DNA of 64,000 bases from NCBI GenBank assembly GCA_036345935.2, contig JADWOT020000005.1:4411247-4475246 (forward strand), written 5' to 3'. Source of the DNA: Taenia hydatigena. Lineage: Eukaryota; Platyhelminthes; Cestoda; Cyclophyllidea; Taeniidae. Shown piece by piece: positions 1-12,913 of the stretch. Below the pieces are notes generated by a model. It was not told where the DNA came from. It did no database searches and worked only from the letters and a program-made list of their open reading frames with translations. Position 1 is the first letter of the stretch. Each line of letters starts with the position of its first letter. The translations under genes were made by a program, and so were the position numbers.

Positions 1-3000
1 CCAGGAGAGGATTTGTATTTAACGCACAGGAAAACTAAGTGCCTGTCGGAGAGGATATCGAAGTATCACATAGCCTTTGTCATCGAGGTTTACAACCGAC
101 TCTCCCAGACACTATGAGGGAAGGGGGAAAGGGGGACCCATTGGACTTTGGTATTGCGTGCACTCTTTGTAAGACATGTTTATACACAAATGAAGGCAGT
201 ATTCAGACGCCTGACAAGTCATTGACGGGAGCTATGGCGAAAAGCATCCAACACACCTTTTTAGAGCTGTTAAGTGTGTGATTGCTAGGGAGATTCGAGC
301 GCACGTCTTAGCTGTTGTTGTGAGTACTGCCTACTCCACTGGCGTCACACATTTGTGACGCCACCATTTTCCACACATACTTGATGCAAATATTTAAACC
401 AAAAGTAGTAAACTACAAGAAAGTGAATCTAGATCACCGGCTCCAAATGCGTTGAATTTCTTACCAGCCTATTAAGGAACTCTAACAGCTAAGGACAAGT
501 CATTCCAGCACAAGACTTCGCTCTCTTTGAACCAATCCATGAGCCAATGTTGTCGACGATGCTGAATCTGTACGCGTTGCCTATAGTGATGGTATTGCTG
601 GAATTCCACTCTTGCAAATAGCATTTCTTGTTTTGACACGCAACATAGTAGAATTGCTTCCACCGCTTTTTCGCAGTCCACTCTTCAGCTCTCACCAATG
701 TGAACAATACGCATTTAGAAAAAATGGCAATATGCAAGCATGAGCAGAAGACTTTACTGTCAGAATGGTGATAAATGTCGCGAAGGTTAATGGGCAGACC
801 CGTGTGCTCACCATGACAACTAAATGGATATCAAAATACCACATGAATCTTCTCCTACCCCTTCCCTTCACCTTATTCCCGCCTCGCATGAACACCTCGG
901 GCGTCATGATTTCCCGTTACATCGGAAGCGAAGTTCCTTTCCATAACCGTGCATGTGGACGGGCACTCACCTCCTTGGTAATGCTTGCAAACCGCGTGTC
1001 CGTCACCACTCGTAGAAACTTCTACCAAACAGACGAGTCACAGACGTTCCTTTTCACGCCTTCGTCATTCTGTGCTCGCACTCCGATATCACTCATCAAT
1101 CCGTCTGGGTCATTTCCTGTTGCCTGATTATCCATCGGCATGCGAAACCGGAGTTACGTCTAGAAGAGACCGCTATCTCCATTGCTCTTCCACACAGAGT
1201 CGCCAAGCCTTCACCTACTCGTTGTATAGGTCTCCCTTGATAATCAGCCTAAAGATCGAGAACAGTTATTCCTTCATTTGACAATTTCATCGGCATCCTT
1301 TTCTGAGTTTTCCTTTCAACAGGGCATGCCACTGCGAGAGCAACCTCTCTAAAATGCATTGAAGGACTGGAAAGCCGTGATGTAAATACTGTGACTGCAT
1401 TCAGGAAACCAAACATGAGATTCGCATGGACTAAAAACCGCGAGTAACTCAACGTTTCCATTTGATCAGCTTAAAACCACGAGACACGACACCAAGTGAG
1501 AGGAATGCTCAACTAACTTCTACGTGAGTCAACCATTAAGAACACAACTACGGTTAGACTCGATCAAACTGCCACATCTGCACTATCGAAATTTCCGCCT
1601 TCAAGTTCATCAACGCCCCTCCCTCACCTCAATCCCTCCTTAAAAGTTAGTCGCATTCACAATTTTCTCTCCCATCCCATTCCTGATCTTAAGCAGCAGG
1701 TAGATGTCACAGAAAAGGGGCGCTCAAGTCATGCCCTAATGGTCATCTTCCCATGTTTCTTCGCGAATATTAACTCGACTGGTGGCCTTACTAATACATT
1801 GATTCCACAGACTGCTCCATCGCATCCACCCTTTCGTCCTTTTTAGCTAAAATAACTATTACTCGGCTCCACCGCTCAGCCCCTTGGCAGAAGGCACCAA
1901 TCAGCACGAAGGCAGAATTTAAGAAATTACAAATGTTTTTCTGAAAAAAAACCTGTTGGTAATAGAGGAAGCGCAGCTCGTCGGGCTATCCATCTTTCAT
2001 AATCGAGGACACAAGACAATTTCTCCCTCACCCGCCACTCTACATCTACTTAAAAGGCAACCAAATAAGGCTTCTTTATTCCGCCTCGCAGATAGGAGGG
2101 ATTAAAAAGTATACACAGAATCGTCCCACATCCTCAAATCGAAAAAGTCCACTTACCCAGCTATCAATTCGCTTTCAAGCACCATTTTAGTAACCGTCCA
2201 AATTTTCTGCGTAGCCTGGTTGAACTGCATGCCACCGACCTGCCCATCGCATTACTAACGTTCCATTCTTTTCATTCGTTTCTCTACGGAAAAGATTTAG
2301 GTACTCAGTAGTAGAAGTAGGAAGTTCCAAAAGGCGTGATACCGGAAAGTAGAGCGAGAAGAGGCAAATAACGGTGGCCTCCATAAATCAATACAACAGA
2401 AAGAGATGATAGAGATGATTCGTCGCAGACAATGCACCAAGATCTTCATCAAACGAGAGATGGAATGAGATGAGAAACAGTTGAAGCCCAAGTGAGAGAG
2501 AGTCTTAAAGCTTCTACCACCACCATCACTACCTTCGCGTAAGAGTTCTGTGACGAACTGAGGCGACCCACCATCAATCGCCGGGATTGTACATCTCGCA
2601 TGCAGACTGGACATCAACGACTTCATTCCACGTATTTCAATAGACCAACACTGCAAGTGGAACCCATGGACTTGACGGGTCGCAAAGACCTAGAAGGAGA
2701 CAAACGGAGAAACAGATGACAAAGATGGAAACAGAAGATAATTCTACTGGCAAATATCTGCATAAGTCTACATCGGACAATCCATATGCTGGAGACTCAA
2801 ACCCCCCTTCCAACACAAATCCCGTCTCATCAACAGTCCACCTCCTCTGCGTCCGCATAGGAAGCCCATCTATCCTATGCAACAGCAATGCCAGCATCGC
2901 AGCCCTCCACTATGGACCAATGGGAAATGTACATCGTGAGGTCACACCCAAAATGATTGACATATTAGCGATTGGGGAGACAAATCCCAATTCTCATTTC

Positions 3001-5315
3001 GCATTTTCTTCGTCGAATTTCTGCGTCGTCTTTGCCCAAGGCATGCCCATCGAAAAGTGCCTCAGTCTCAAAGGACCGAGATTTGTGCATGTGTGTATAA
3101 GACCGTCACTGCGCCCACATAGGAATAGCCATTTAAACACCACAGTAAGGCCCTGTGCTACCTATTAATACTTTTCAGAAGCGGTCACTTCATTGCCCTC
3201 CCAACGAGAAACCTCAGAAATCCTGGAGTTCAAATCAGAGTGGACAAGGAATGAAGTAAACACTTGGGATTCTTCAAAGTAAAAGGCCACCAAGATGGAA
3301 TGCAATGATTTCGCCTCAATGGACGAATATAACTAACAATTCTAATACCAAATGACAGAATTTTTGATAAGCCCCTTTAAATCACAGCTGCAGTAAGAGA
3401 AGAATCTCGCAGAAATGCAGTACTCTCAGATTTTTAAGTGACATTTAGCAATGCGAATCCATTTACAACATATGCAAAAAGACTTGTCATCCTCTCCTGC
3501 AAAAAAAAACAAAAAAGGCCATCACGCGAAAGAATGGACCCCGGCAAACGCTACGCTTTGGCACATTCCTTCGATTAACTAGCATGAAAAGCGAACCTAC
3601 TTGGGCATGTGAGATAGACAATAAACTGGAAGACAAGTGGAGCACACCCACATTAACGATACGAGGAAGAGCAGGGATGTACAGAAGTTGCATGCTGTAA
3701 AATGATAGTTAAAACCACTGCATGGTGACGAGGCAGTTCGGACGTTATCTGGCCTGTGAACTCAACCACCGCGGTAACTTTTAAGAACAAAAGCACCAAG
3801 AAATCGATAGATTGAACTTATCGGTTCCATTCGAATGGCAATGCAAAAAATGCATCATATTGGTGACAAATAACAACTTATAAGTCGTCTATTAAAAACC
3901 TGAAATTCAAAACCATCCACATGAAACGGCAAGTTAGTTTTGCCTTCTATGCACCTCCATTAGCATATACGAATAAAAAAAAACCGAAAAACTTCACATA
4001 ACCATCCGGCACTGCTATTTGAGAGCAATCACAATTATGCACATTTCTAACCGATTTGATAATAAAACTGCCTCGTGTTTGATTCAAAGTTCGATGTTAC
4101 GAAAGGGATAGTAAGACAACGTAATCCTCAATGATTGACACAAGCATCAAAGCAAACTATTCTTAGCACTGAATGCAAACAGCTAGGAAAATGGATCCCA
4201 GACATCAAATCGGATTAGTTCATTCAGAACCCGCAATAGATACGCACTGCGTAACATAATTATTGCAACAAGCATAAAACTCTAGCTCTCAGGTTATTCC
4301 TTTTAAGCATGGGAACTTATTAATTGAAGTTTAAAGATTCACAAATCCAGCTCAATGTTCAGAAAAGGAAAGCATTTACTTTTCTCAAAGGACTCTACCC
4401 AAAACTATCAGGTGCTTCAGGAGCAACAAATCAGGTTTTTGAGTAGTTTATTGGCCCTTACAAAAAGTATGTAGGTGTTACCATCTTTATTATAAAAACA
4501 ACTAAACAACGTAGAAACTGCCCCACGGATTATTTGCAGGACCACAAATAAAAGACAAAAATAATAGGTCGCTTACAACAGTTTTGAGCCATGAAATCTA
4601 AAAAAATCAGGCGCTCGAGGAGAATTAATGCGTTCTACACTAAATATTAAAACTAGCATTTCTGGTGACAGCATTTTAACTAACATTTTAGAAGAGGAAT
4701 GGCTATGCATCCCGTCGAGAAGTCTGCACAAATGAAAGGTTCCATAGAGTTGACTAAATACCAACTTAGATGTTTGGGATATGCACTAAGTACTTGCACC
4801 AATTCGCACCCTTCTCATTACAAAAGCCTAGGGCAATAAGAAAGGAAAACATCTCAGCAAAGCAATAAAAAACCACCTGAACCAAAAAATGAACTCACAT
4901 CACACTAATGATAAAATAGGCTATACCCACAAACGACCTTCAAAAGGCTTGAATGACGAAATTCAAACGCAAAATGTAGGCTTCTTCAAATGCCAAACAA
5001 AAGTTAGCGAATCCATTAATGACAGTTTCATTATTAAAATAAGCAGTTCGCATATTTCATGTGTTGAAAGACATTTATAATGCGGCATTAATGTACCAAA
5101 ATGCCACATTGAGTAAATCTTTGCTTTTAGCAAGAATGTTTGCGAAATAGCTGCCTATATTTTGCACGGTGCAGTAGGTGTTTTCAAAAGCGCAACAAAT
5201 ATTGGATTGGAACACTAGTGAGGCTTGAACTCGCTTTTAAATTGATTAACTTTTATGCATCCCCAATTCAAATCTGCGTAAACAGAAAGTCCATGATATA
5301 ATTTTTGGCTTATTG
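1..5315. other. Non-coding stretch, no supportable gene
   Basis: I see only short reading frames that mutually overlap in several frames, with no recognisable motif, no phase-consistent exon pair and no RNA gene. The longest (2716-3168, +) is no longer than chance allows here. Part of 1500-3200 is C/A-rich on the plus strand, and its reverse complement weakly resembles family R around 2740-2880 (a GATGTAGACTTATG-like block after a GTCTCC block). That match is too weak to call a copy. Confidence 0.5.
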
Positions 5316-5566
5316 TGTAGCGTGCCGAGGCTCCTTCAAAGGCAAAAAAAGGCAGAATGCTAGCGTAGAATATACATATTCAACGGACAGATTAAAATAG
5401 GCTGCTGGTGTAGCGTCCCAAGGCTTCCTCGAAGGCAAAAGTAGGCAGAATGCTAGGGTAGAATATATATATTCAACGGACAGAGGGAAATAGGCTGCTA
5501 GCATGGCCCGGAGGCCAACTCACGCAGCTAGGGCAGTACGGTAGTTCCAACAAACAAAGTACTACA
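5316..5566 (+). mobile_element. Solo LTR A, internally duplicated, with perfect 5-bp target duplication
   Basis: The element starts TGTAGCG and ends TACTACA, with TATTG immediately before it (5311-5315) and TATTG immediately after it (5567-5571). That is a perfect 5-bp target-site duplication. Inside, the first ~93 bp of the LTR are repeated: a second TGTAGCG starts at 5409, and both halves carry the GAATATA...ATATTC TATA-like palindrome. There is no internal region, primer-binding site or polypurine tract, so this is a solo LTR with an internal tandem duplication rather than a complete element. TGTA...TACA ends and a 5-bp duplication are standard for LTR retrotransposons. Taeniid tapeworms are known to carry short-LTR TRIM elements; that this is the same family is inference. 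Confidence 0.8.
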
Positions 5567-5653
5567 TATTGGTTAACAATTTTGCATTTAGCAACAACAG
5601 TTCATGCTTTGTATATCTTGCACGTAATCGCCAATTTTCGTTAGAAACATAGA

Positions 5654-5835
5654 TGTAATACTTTGTCTGTTTGAGCTACCAGTTTCGGTCAGGGTCACAG
5701 GGGTGCCCCATTGTCCCAGCTGTGTCAGCTGGCCTTCGGACCACGCCAGCAGTCTATTTCTCTCTGTCTATTGAATATATATTCTACCCCAGTATTCTGC
5801 CTTCTTTTGCCTCAAGGGAGCCCCAGGACACTACA
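5654..5835 (-). mobile_element. Solo LTR B
   Basis: This 182 bp copy is in the opposite orientation to copy A. On the plus strand it runs from TGTAATAC to CACTACA. The flanks ATAGA (5649-5653) and ATAAA (5836-5840) match at 4 of 5 positions, consistent with a slightly decayed target-site duplication. The central TTGAATATATATTC block is the same TATA-like palindrome found in the other copies. It lies 87 bp from copy A in inverted orientation, so a transcript across both could fold back on itself. Confidence 0.8.
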
Positions 5836-6619
5836 ATAAAAAATAGCCTAAAATCCTTTCATAATAAGGTTGAGTAAATTTTATCTGGTGTTTTGGAAAG
5901 TATTGCTAGTTGGCTGCTTTCACGTACGGTACTCTAGAACACTGACTTTTTCTTCTCACAATTACAGTGAGCAAGATTACATTCGTAAGATAGATACGTC
6001 GGAAAATATTTTGAAGCACTTGCATTGTAAGCTAAGCTAATAGGTAATATGGCAAATCTTCCTGCGGCTGAAGTTACTTTTGAATTTTCCACTTCTTCTC
6101 CATTGGTCAATTTGCCGCCGAGGTGCCATGCTAATGTGGACTTGCTTTGCGACGTTACCGAGTATGCTATTTGTTTGGGTTCCATTTGCCCTAGAGGTGA
6201 CACTTTGGGAGATAAAACCGATAGGAATAAATTTATTTTTCATGATGAAGGTAATAATGACCCAAATTTTCACTCGAGAAGATACCTTTAGTCGAGGATA
6301 CCACGTTGTTCTTGCGGCTCGTTTGGCTTGTGGTTTCCTCGTCGTCTTCATAACTATCGTCTCTATCATCGCGAAAAGTCTATCTCGTCACAATCTAGGA
6401 AAGATAAGGTCAAATGGACAAGCTGCGCCCAATTTCAGCCGTAGATTTTCGGCTAATTGGGCCAGTATTCCTTTCTTCTAGGCAAGTGTTAGAGAAAGCC
6501 CAGAAATTCACCTACGAAGAATCTGATGGCGGTGACATTGAAGTCACTTTAAAGGAAAACAAAGAGGAGACGGGAGGATGTATCTTATACCATTTTTAAT
6601 AAAATTGTCCAACCCGCAC
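5836..6619. other. Stretch open in several frames, coding status unresolved
   Basis: Four overlapping reading frames of 80-133 codons occupy 5934-6481 on both strands. The plus-strand 133-codon frame (6080-6481) has a hydrophobic segment near its residues 80-100. An AAG|GTAATA donor and a TTTAG acceptor flank a 46-bp segment (6250-6295), but joining across it does not extend any frame convincingly. With every frame open at once, I cannot choose one and recognise no family. Confidence 0.3.
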
Positions 6620-7660
6620 ATTCGTTTCGTCATGAGGTTGAGTTAATAATATCAGCTGCAATAGAGCAGAAGGAAGTTGAACTGAGTAGATTTGTTAAGG
6701 TTGATTGGATCCGCGCGGACAGAACGCATGCAAATTAGGATCCACTTGGCAAGATGTAGAACTGCCAAGGAACTTTTCACTACGAAGGCAGGATGTGTTA
6801 CCCAGCGTTATCGTAGAATGTGAGCGACGGCATTTGAGGATATTATGGATTTCGCTTCAAGCGTCTTGTGTGTACGTTATAGGCCTTAATGGAGTGGATG
6901 CTATAGTAATGTCGCACAGCGACGGGGCAGCTACTTATAACGAACTAAGTAGCGTCGGGCGACATCGCTTCGTCACGCAGGCATACCAGGTACCAATAAA
7001 CTTCCTTGCGCAAATTAATTTAGATAACTAATTGATCAAATGATTTTAGAATAGTTTGTCAGTTCTGAACTTGAGTAAGAGTGTTATCAAGGCAAGAAGA
7101 GTAGGAAATGAAATTCCTCATGTTATACCCACCAGAAGCCCATAAGTACAAGTGAATAGCCATAATCCATCAATGAAAAGAGCCACAAATGCCTCTAAGT
7201 GGCATTACCAATTCATGGTCGTTAAGAAAGCTTTATAAGCTGAGAAGTGAGCCACTCGAACTCCCATGTCCAACGCATTTGCAGACACGCAAATTCATCG
7301 TACATGGAAATCTTTCACAATCGAAACTCATTCAATTTCTCAGTGGTTCTGAACTATACACGTTACAGAGCGGGAGCTTCAACCAGGTATTCTACAGACG
7401 GGGCCTACTCAACGTTGGTTTAAAGATTCAAGGGAGGGAGATTGCGATGCTGAAAATCTGAGTTACAACTGATGATTCTAGCTAACATTTTGCCGCCCTA
7501 AGGTAATGCGGTAAAAAGACATGGAAATTACCATAAATTGGCAATTAAGAAAGCCTAAATTTATGCAAATAATTGCTGCTTGACTCAAAATAGTGTAGTT
7601 AGGAGCTAAAAGACCGACTACCAATGGTTCAAGAATGTGAGTTTTCCATATTCTACCAAA
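6620..7660 (+). repeat. Dispersed repeat family G, copy 1
   Basis: By eye this aligns collinearly with 17050-18150. Shared blocks include a TAATATCAGCT motif (6648 / 17084), a conserved AGCAGA/GTAGA...TTTGTTA block, a GGATGTGTTACCCA-like block, a CACAAATGCCTCTAAGTGGCA-type block near 7185 / 17710 and a CGAGTTACAA-type block near 7460 / 17970. Both copies have stop codons in every frame of the aligned region, so they are decayed. One shared frame near the start reads as a short charged peptide ending ...DR.HA before a stop, which may be a remnant of a transposon protein. No family is recognised and the ends are approximate. Confidence 0.6.
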
Positions 7661-10540
7661 CGCTTGCATGGGAGACGAAGATTAGGGCACGTGAACTACA
7701 TTTGTCCTTAAAAAAGCAGTATTTGATTTGGTCGAAACATTTGGTTGGATTCTTCTACTGTTATGTTTCCAGTAGTATTCTTGCTAAGTGCTTTTTCTGA
7801 AGCCATGGGGCATTCCTCTTGCTAATTTTTGTCGAAAACGTCCACAGCACAAATAGCAATGCTTACAAAACCACTCACACTCCATCAGCCAAAGCCTTAA
7901 ATGAAGTTCACACTTTATTGGAGGGTACTTTGGAGGCTTAAAGCAGTAGACCCGAGTTTCCATAATCGAATTCATACTGATAAGACTCCACCATTCATAC
8001 CTCCTTGTCCACGCGTAACACCTCACCCAATTACTTCTTGTCTTTCTTGGAAGATGAGACACTCGCCTGGGTTAGATTGCATTGGATGAAGTGAAGATGA
8101 CTCCAGATTTTAGCCACTTGAGTATGCTGGAATGTGCCATTTATGCTGAGAGGAGCTGCAGAGCTGGTGCAATGGCTGAAGCATCACGCAGCGGAGTGGA
8201 ATAGTGGACTGTAGAGAGCCCTCGCCTTTCTAAATTTGGCCTTGCAAATTAAGCAATTAATTTAGCATCGCAGCTTGGCATTCTGCGCTGTCTTTGTGAT
8301 TCCCTTTCCGGACTGTCAAGAAGCTAATCGCATACTTTGAGCCCGCTAATTTAGACGCAAAAATTGAATGACATTTCGAACGGCAGCTCATATTTTTTGC
8401 GTTAAGTGACCATTGAAGGGTGGCGTAAATCCTTTATTAATGGTTTTGTGCGCATGCATTGGAGGAGCATCCTCTCCTCTCTTTGTTGCATAACTCCACT
8501 AGTCTCCACCCCTGGGCTGCAAATCATGCATTATAGGCTTGCCGGTGCGAAATCAAACTGTCGTAGAGAAGACTTTAATGGTACCAGTACGACGTCTTGG
8601 TAAAACGATCGTTAAGTGAATTCGTTAAGAAAAGAGAGGGTGAGAGACATTTTTCACATGCCGAAGGATCCGCCTACCCTACTACTGACGGCTGAACCGC
8701 CATGGTTTGAGTCAGCTCGCATTCTTTAATGAACAAGACCGAGTCATACGTCACTGTTACAACGCGTTGAATAAAGTGGTATTCAAGGCAACAACAAAGT
8801 TAGCCATTAAGCAATACCATTAGCCTGTACAACTTAACCAATGACTGCGCTATAATACAAGTTCTTACCCGCCTGTTTGGTGGCTCCGTTTAATTTATTC
8901 TTCCAGTAGTTGCAAAACACAGCAATAGTCGATTTGGTGAATTCTTTAACATTTGTGCCCGCGTCTTGTACCATTTGACCCACATTAGTGAGGCTGTGCA
9001 AAGCATCCTAGCCTTCGGATGTGCCTGGGTCGTGCAGGCAGAAGTCGGGTGGTAGTGCATAATTAAAGTGACCTTTTTAAGGCTGCAACTGCCACTTTAG
9101 TTCCCTGTCCAAACTTCTGTCTACTTAATCATCACTCCATCTGCCAATTCCTCTACCGCTTTTTTTGCTTTATGGAATGTATAAGAGTCGCTTCGGACAG
9201 CGCACTATAAATGTGCAAGTCTGGCATTTAAATCGTGAAAAAAATATCTTAAATTGTCCGAAAATCAGAAGCCACCCTATTGTGCGGATGGATGGAAATA
9301 TTAATGCTAGGCGAGTGCATTGCATGATTCGCTAGTCTTTGTACCGCTTAAACGTCAGAGGTTGAGGGAAGTGTCCACTTTAGCATTCCCGGGAGTCTGC
9401 AGATTCTGACGAAGATGAGATGCAGCTCTGATGCATGACCAATTGGCCCATACTAAGCACTCACCGACGGCAAAGTATAGCTGGACAACTTGGCGTCGAA
9501 CAATCGTGTAGACGCTCCTTGTTATGCCTCGAAGCCAAGCATTTGGTGTTCAGGATTTGTCATTCAACTAAGGCGCTCTGCAATTCTGGATATGTGGGTG
9601 GACTATTCGATATCTTCAAATGCGAAGGTGTAGAGGACTTGTCTGCCTCAAATGCGCAACCCATTTTAAGTGGGTTAAAAGCGCATTGGAATTTTCATGG
9701 CAATGATCAGTAAAAGTGGCAATTGCTGACTGACGTGTGGTAATGCTTTACCTAGCCACCTTTTAACAATGAAGAGACGCATAAGTTTGCTTTTAACACA
9801 ATGATTCCCAAACGTGGGCGGTTTAATGGCTCACAAAGGTGGAACATGAATTCCACTGCCTGAAGGTGGAAAAGTGGTCCTTAATATCCGAGTTAGCGCT
9901 ATCGATGATCTACTGGGAGCTCACGGCCGACCATGCAGGGAAAATCAGCGGGGCTTGACAGGTTGTGGGATGAGGTTTTAGAAACTAGAGCAGACCAAGG
10001 CAGTGGAGACAGATGGTGGCTCGCGAAGAACCGCAGTTCCCTTAACCATCATAGTGACCATCGATCCCAAATTCAAGACCCGCAATTATTTGGCCTTTTA
10101 ACCTTATCACCAGAAGTCTGTACGGACTGCCACAATTGTGCCTGGTATAAAAGGTACGGACTGTGTATTTACTGTCTTAGTTCGTCCCTCATTTTAGTCA
10201 AGGTTGAATGAAACCCCAGCCCTCTCTACCCAACCTGTCTATATTTCGCTCTTTCCTTTTTTTTCTCTTTTTATTCTTTCCTTTTTTCATACAATCTTGG
10301 CAAAATGCTAGTTCAATTTTTCATTACAGTCTACGATCCCATCACTTCATCTCTCTGCATAGGGCGAGGATTCAACAAAATGGAGCAAGTTCCTTTCTTC
10401 CTCTCACCGTGCATCCATCCACCCATTCAATGAATGATTTGCAACTAATTCAACAACATTCGATCCAGAATAATCGTTGAATTCGTAGGCCCCTCTATAG
10501 TCGCCGCATTCTTCACTGTGCAATTGAGGCTGTTCGGTTG
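7661..10540. other. Non-coding stretch, no supportable gene
   Basis: Scattered reading frames of 60-92 codons are present, none with a recognisable domain. One (9933-10208, +) has closely spaced cysteines near its end, but the arrangement fits no family I know. An A/T-rich pyrimidine tract lies around 10240-10290. I see no RNA gene or convincing exon pair. Confidence 0.4.
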
Positions 10541-10576
10541 TCGGACGCATGAATTACTTCAATGGAAAACCCGCGA

Positions 10577-10786
10577 GTGCTGTGGTGACATCTCCATGAA
10601 TTTGCGACGTCACAAGAAACTGCACATACTGGAGCCAACATTGTCTACTCAGTCAGCCGTCTACTTCCCACTTTTTCACATACCTTTGACGCGTTTACTG
10701 ATGATTTGCCCGTGCACTTCGGAGCAGTCCCTTCACCCAACCTTCTAATCACAAAGAAGCTGACACCATTTCCCAATCATCGTTGA
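10577..10786 (+). pseudogene. Possible relic of a C2H2 zinc-finger coding region
   Basis: The frame through 10577-10626 reads CCGDISMNLRRHKKLH. This looks like the second half of a C2H2 finger (CG...L-R-R-H...H) with residues missing between the cysteine and the helix. Two bases later, in a different frame, the sequence continues as AHTGANIVYS, which resembles the HTGEKPY-type linker that follows such fingers. That second frame stays open from 10589 to a TGA at 10784-10786. The reading is therefore of a degenerate, frameshifted finger. The similarity is short and could be chance. No intact neighbouring finger is visible. Confidence 0.28.
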
Positions 10787-10943
10787 GATTCTGCTGTCAA
10801 TTCTGAGTGGGAAACTCTTCACAATCCCCGATCCACCTACACTTGGTGTATTTACCTCTCAACCTGCCAGCTATGGAACCTCAGGTAAGTTCTCCTTACC
10901 CAGATCTGCATATTTAGCCCCAGGTTCAAGCGACTCTTGGTGA
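10764..10943 (+). CDS. Exon pair with a 39-bp intron, unassigned
   Basis: A frame open from 10764 ends at 10884 at a strong donor (TCAG|GTAAGT). The candidate intron 10885-10923 ends in CCCCAG, and the frame continues in phase for six codons to TGA (10941-10943). The spliced C-terminus is rich in Ser, Pro and Gly (...PASYGTSGSSDSW). Introns of this size are plausible in cestodes. No start codon or upstream exon is identified, and the frame differs from that of the zinc-finger-like relic just upstream. It may be a real 3' exon or part of the same decayed locus. Confidence 0.25.
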   Translation, partial: HHFPIIVEILLSILSGKLFTIPDPPTLGVFTSQPASYGTSGKFSLPRSAYLAPGSSDSW

Positions 10944-12699
10944 CTTAACTAAGAAAGTCTCTTGGTTCCTAAACAGAGGTATTTTGGAGGCTAATGTATT
11001 TACCTGAGTGTAGGTGGAGTGGTCAAGATCGTTCATGGCATGGGTCAGTCTGCAGACTTTCATTCCTGGAAAACATTCCCATCCTCCCACATGTCCGAAT
11101 ATACTTCGAGTTGATGAATTTTCGACTAGGGTTCCGGCCAGATTATCACCCTCTATAGTACACTTATGAGGAGCTAGACCACTGTGGAAGACATGTCTAG
11201 TCACTGATAGTCGACCTATGCATCACAGGTCTGATTTGCTAATGCTAACGAGAAGACGGACATTAAGTGCATCGCTCGTTAAATGGCATACAGTGCTGTG
11301 GCTTCTGGTCAAATCAACGATGGCGTACAATGCATGAATGCCAAAGGTGATGAAACGTTGAACAGCAGCTCATCTGTCAGTGATGGCACTCATTTCTTCA
11401 AAAGTTTGAGTGTTGTACAACCAGTGTTTGAGATGAACAAGTGGTACGTCTTTGAGCGAAACTCTGGACAGTTTCATCTTAGTTTCGGAGCGTTTGTGCT
11501 TAAACTTGCCCCATTCGGGCCACTGAACAAATGAAGTCATCCAACCTCCTTATTTGGCATTTCTTGCACGCCCGTCACAAAAGCTACTGCCCATTTAAAC
11601 CACTCGGCTCCCGCTGTAGCTTTCTTTAGGTTGACTTGATTATAATCACTTATTCCCAAGAATCTACTTCAAGAAATTGCTGAATCTACACGAAGTTGTT
11701 TACTTTCTAAGGACCACTGGGCGATAGCGTCCGAGACTCATTATTCAAGTGGCAAAACCTTTCTGTGGCTCCGTGATGCCATCACTCCACGTAATGATTT
11801 TAACCCGCTCAATAGAACAAGGCGATTGTGTGAGGAAAAGAGCAATTGGTGTGGAGGTAACGACCGAGACGGAAAGGGACTGCGTACTGTTTCTCCGGAG
11901 GGTTCTTGCTACTACGGTAGGTGTGAGCTCGCCTTTTCCCCGGAAAGAAAGCATTATTTAAAGCCTTACTGGAGTCCTACTATGCTTCACAGAGAAAAAG
12001 ATGAGGAAAATTGTAGACTAAGCGAAAGAGAATTTCGACAAAGTTTTAATAAACTTGTCTAAAATAAGGCCATCCCTAGGGCTTTTTAAGTTAGCAAACA
12101 TGTTAGGCATTTGGGTTACATTTAGCTGTAAAAGTCATTTTAACTGCATTTAGCTGCCAATATAATAAAAAAAAATAATAAATTTTGGGTGTTTCACACC
12201 TCAACATGAGAACGTGACACGGGAGCAGTCAAGCCTGTGCAGGACACCGGTCTGCTCTTAATTCACATGGCTAATGTAATGCCCCAACGCGTCAGCCGAT
12301 GGTGCAAGAGGTCACGTTGGCCTAGACACACGCCCACCTAATGACCTCTACGCCTTCACAATAACCTGCATTATCTGTCGCATTCTTTCACCCTCCTCGT
12401 TTCTCCTTTGTCTTAGGCTGAATGCAGAGTTGGATGCTGACTTGTGTTATCCATCCATCGCCTACTCACATGAGCTTGAATTGCCATCAGCTCCTATTGG
12501 TGACTTGTGCGAGGCTAATTCAGTTTTGATTGCCTGCAAGCTCATCAAACGTGGGGAATATAACAGGTTCCCAAAGGACTCATAAACGTGGCAACAAAAG
12601 ATTTTATTGACGCTGCAATAAACTGGGGCTTTACGGGAGAACAGGCTACAAACTTTCGTGCAGAAGGTCTTAGAGGCCATCAGCACGGCCTGAAAACCT

Positions 12700-12913
12700 C
12701 AACGTGGACTCGTGCCCCATTGGCTGACGCGTTGGAGCGTGTACATCAGCCATGTGTTCTAGGGGCGGACCACCGCCTTGGATACGCTTGAACTTCTCTC
12801 GTTGACTCTTTCATGTGGAGGACATGCAACACCACAAAATTATTTTAGTTCAAAATATTAATTGATAAAAGCGCATACAAATGAAAAATGACAAGAAATA
12901 ATGAAGGCCATTG
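12700..12913 (+). repeat. Left arm of a 214-bp inverted repeat
   Basis: This is the near-exact reverse complement of 13480-13693, with roughly nine bases in ten matching by eye. The shared core includes GTGTACATCAGCCATGTG and GGGGCGGACCACCGCCTTGG. The arms enclose about 566 bp. The high identity against an otherwise diverged cluster suggests a relatively recent inverted duplication or gene conversion between the arms. Confidence 0.8.

Noticed and set aside
2716..3168. 150-codon plus frame
   Set aside because: No motif is present, and frames of this length are expected a few times by chance in 64 kb.
1500..3200. Possible fourth family R copy on the minus strand
   Set aside because: Only one or two short blocks match and no ordered series of blocks could be followed.
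6049..6599. Plus frames, one with a possible membrane segment
   Set aside because: Both strands are open in several frames, no join improves the protein and no family is recognised.
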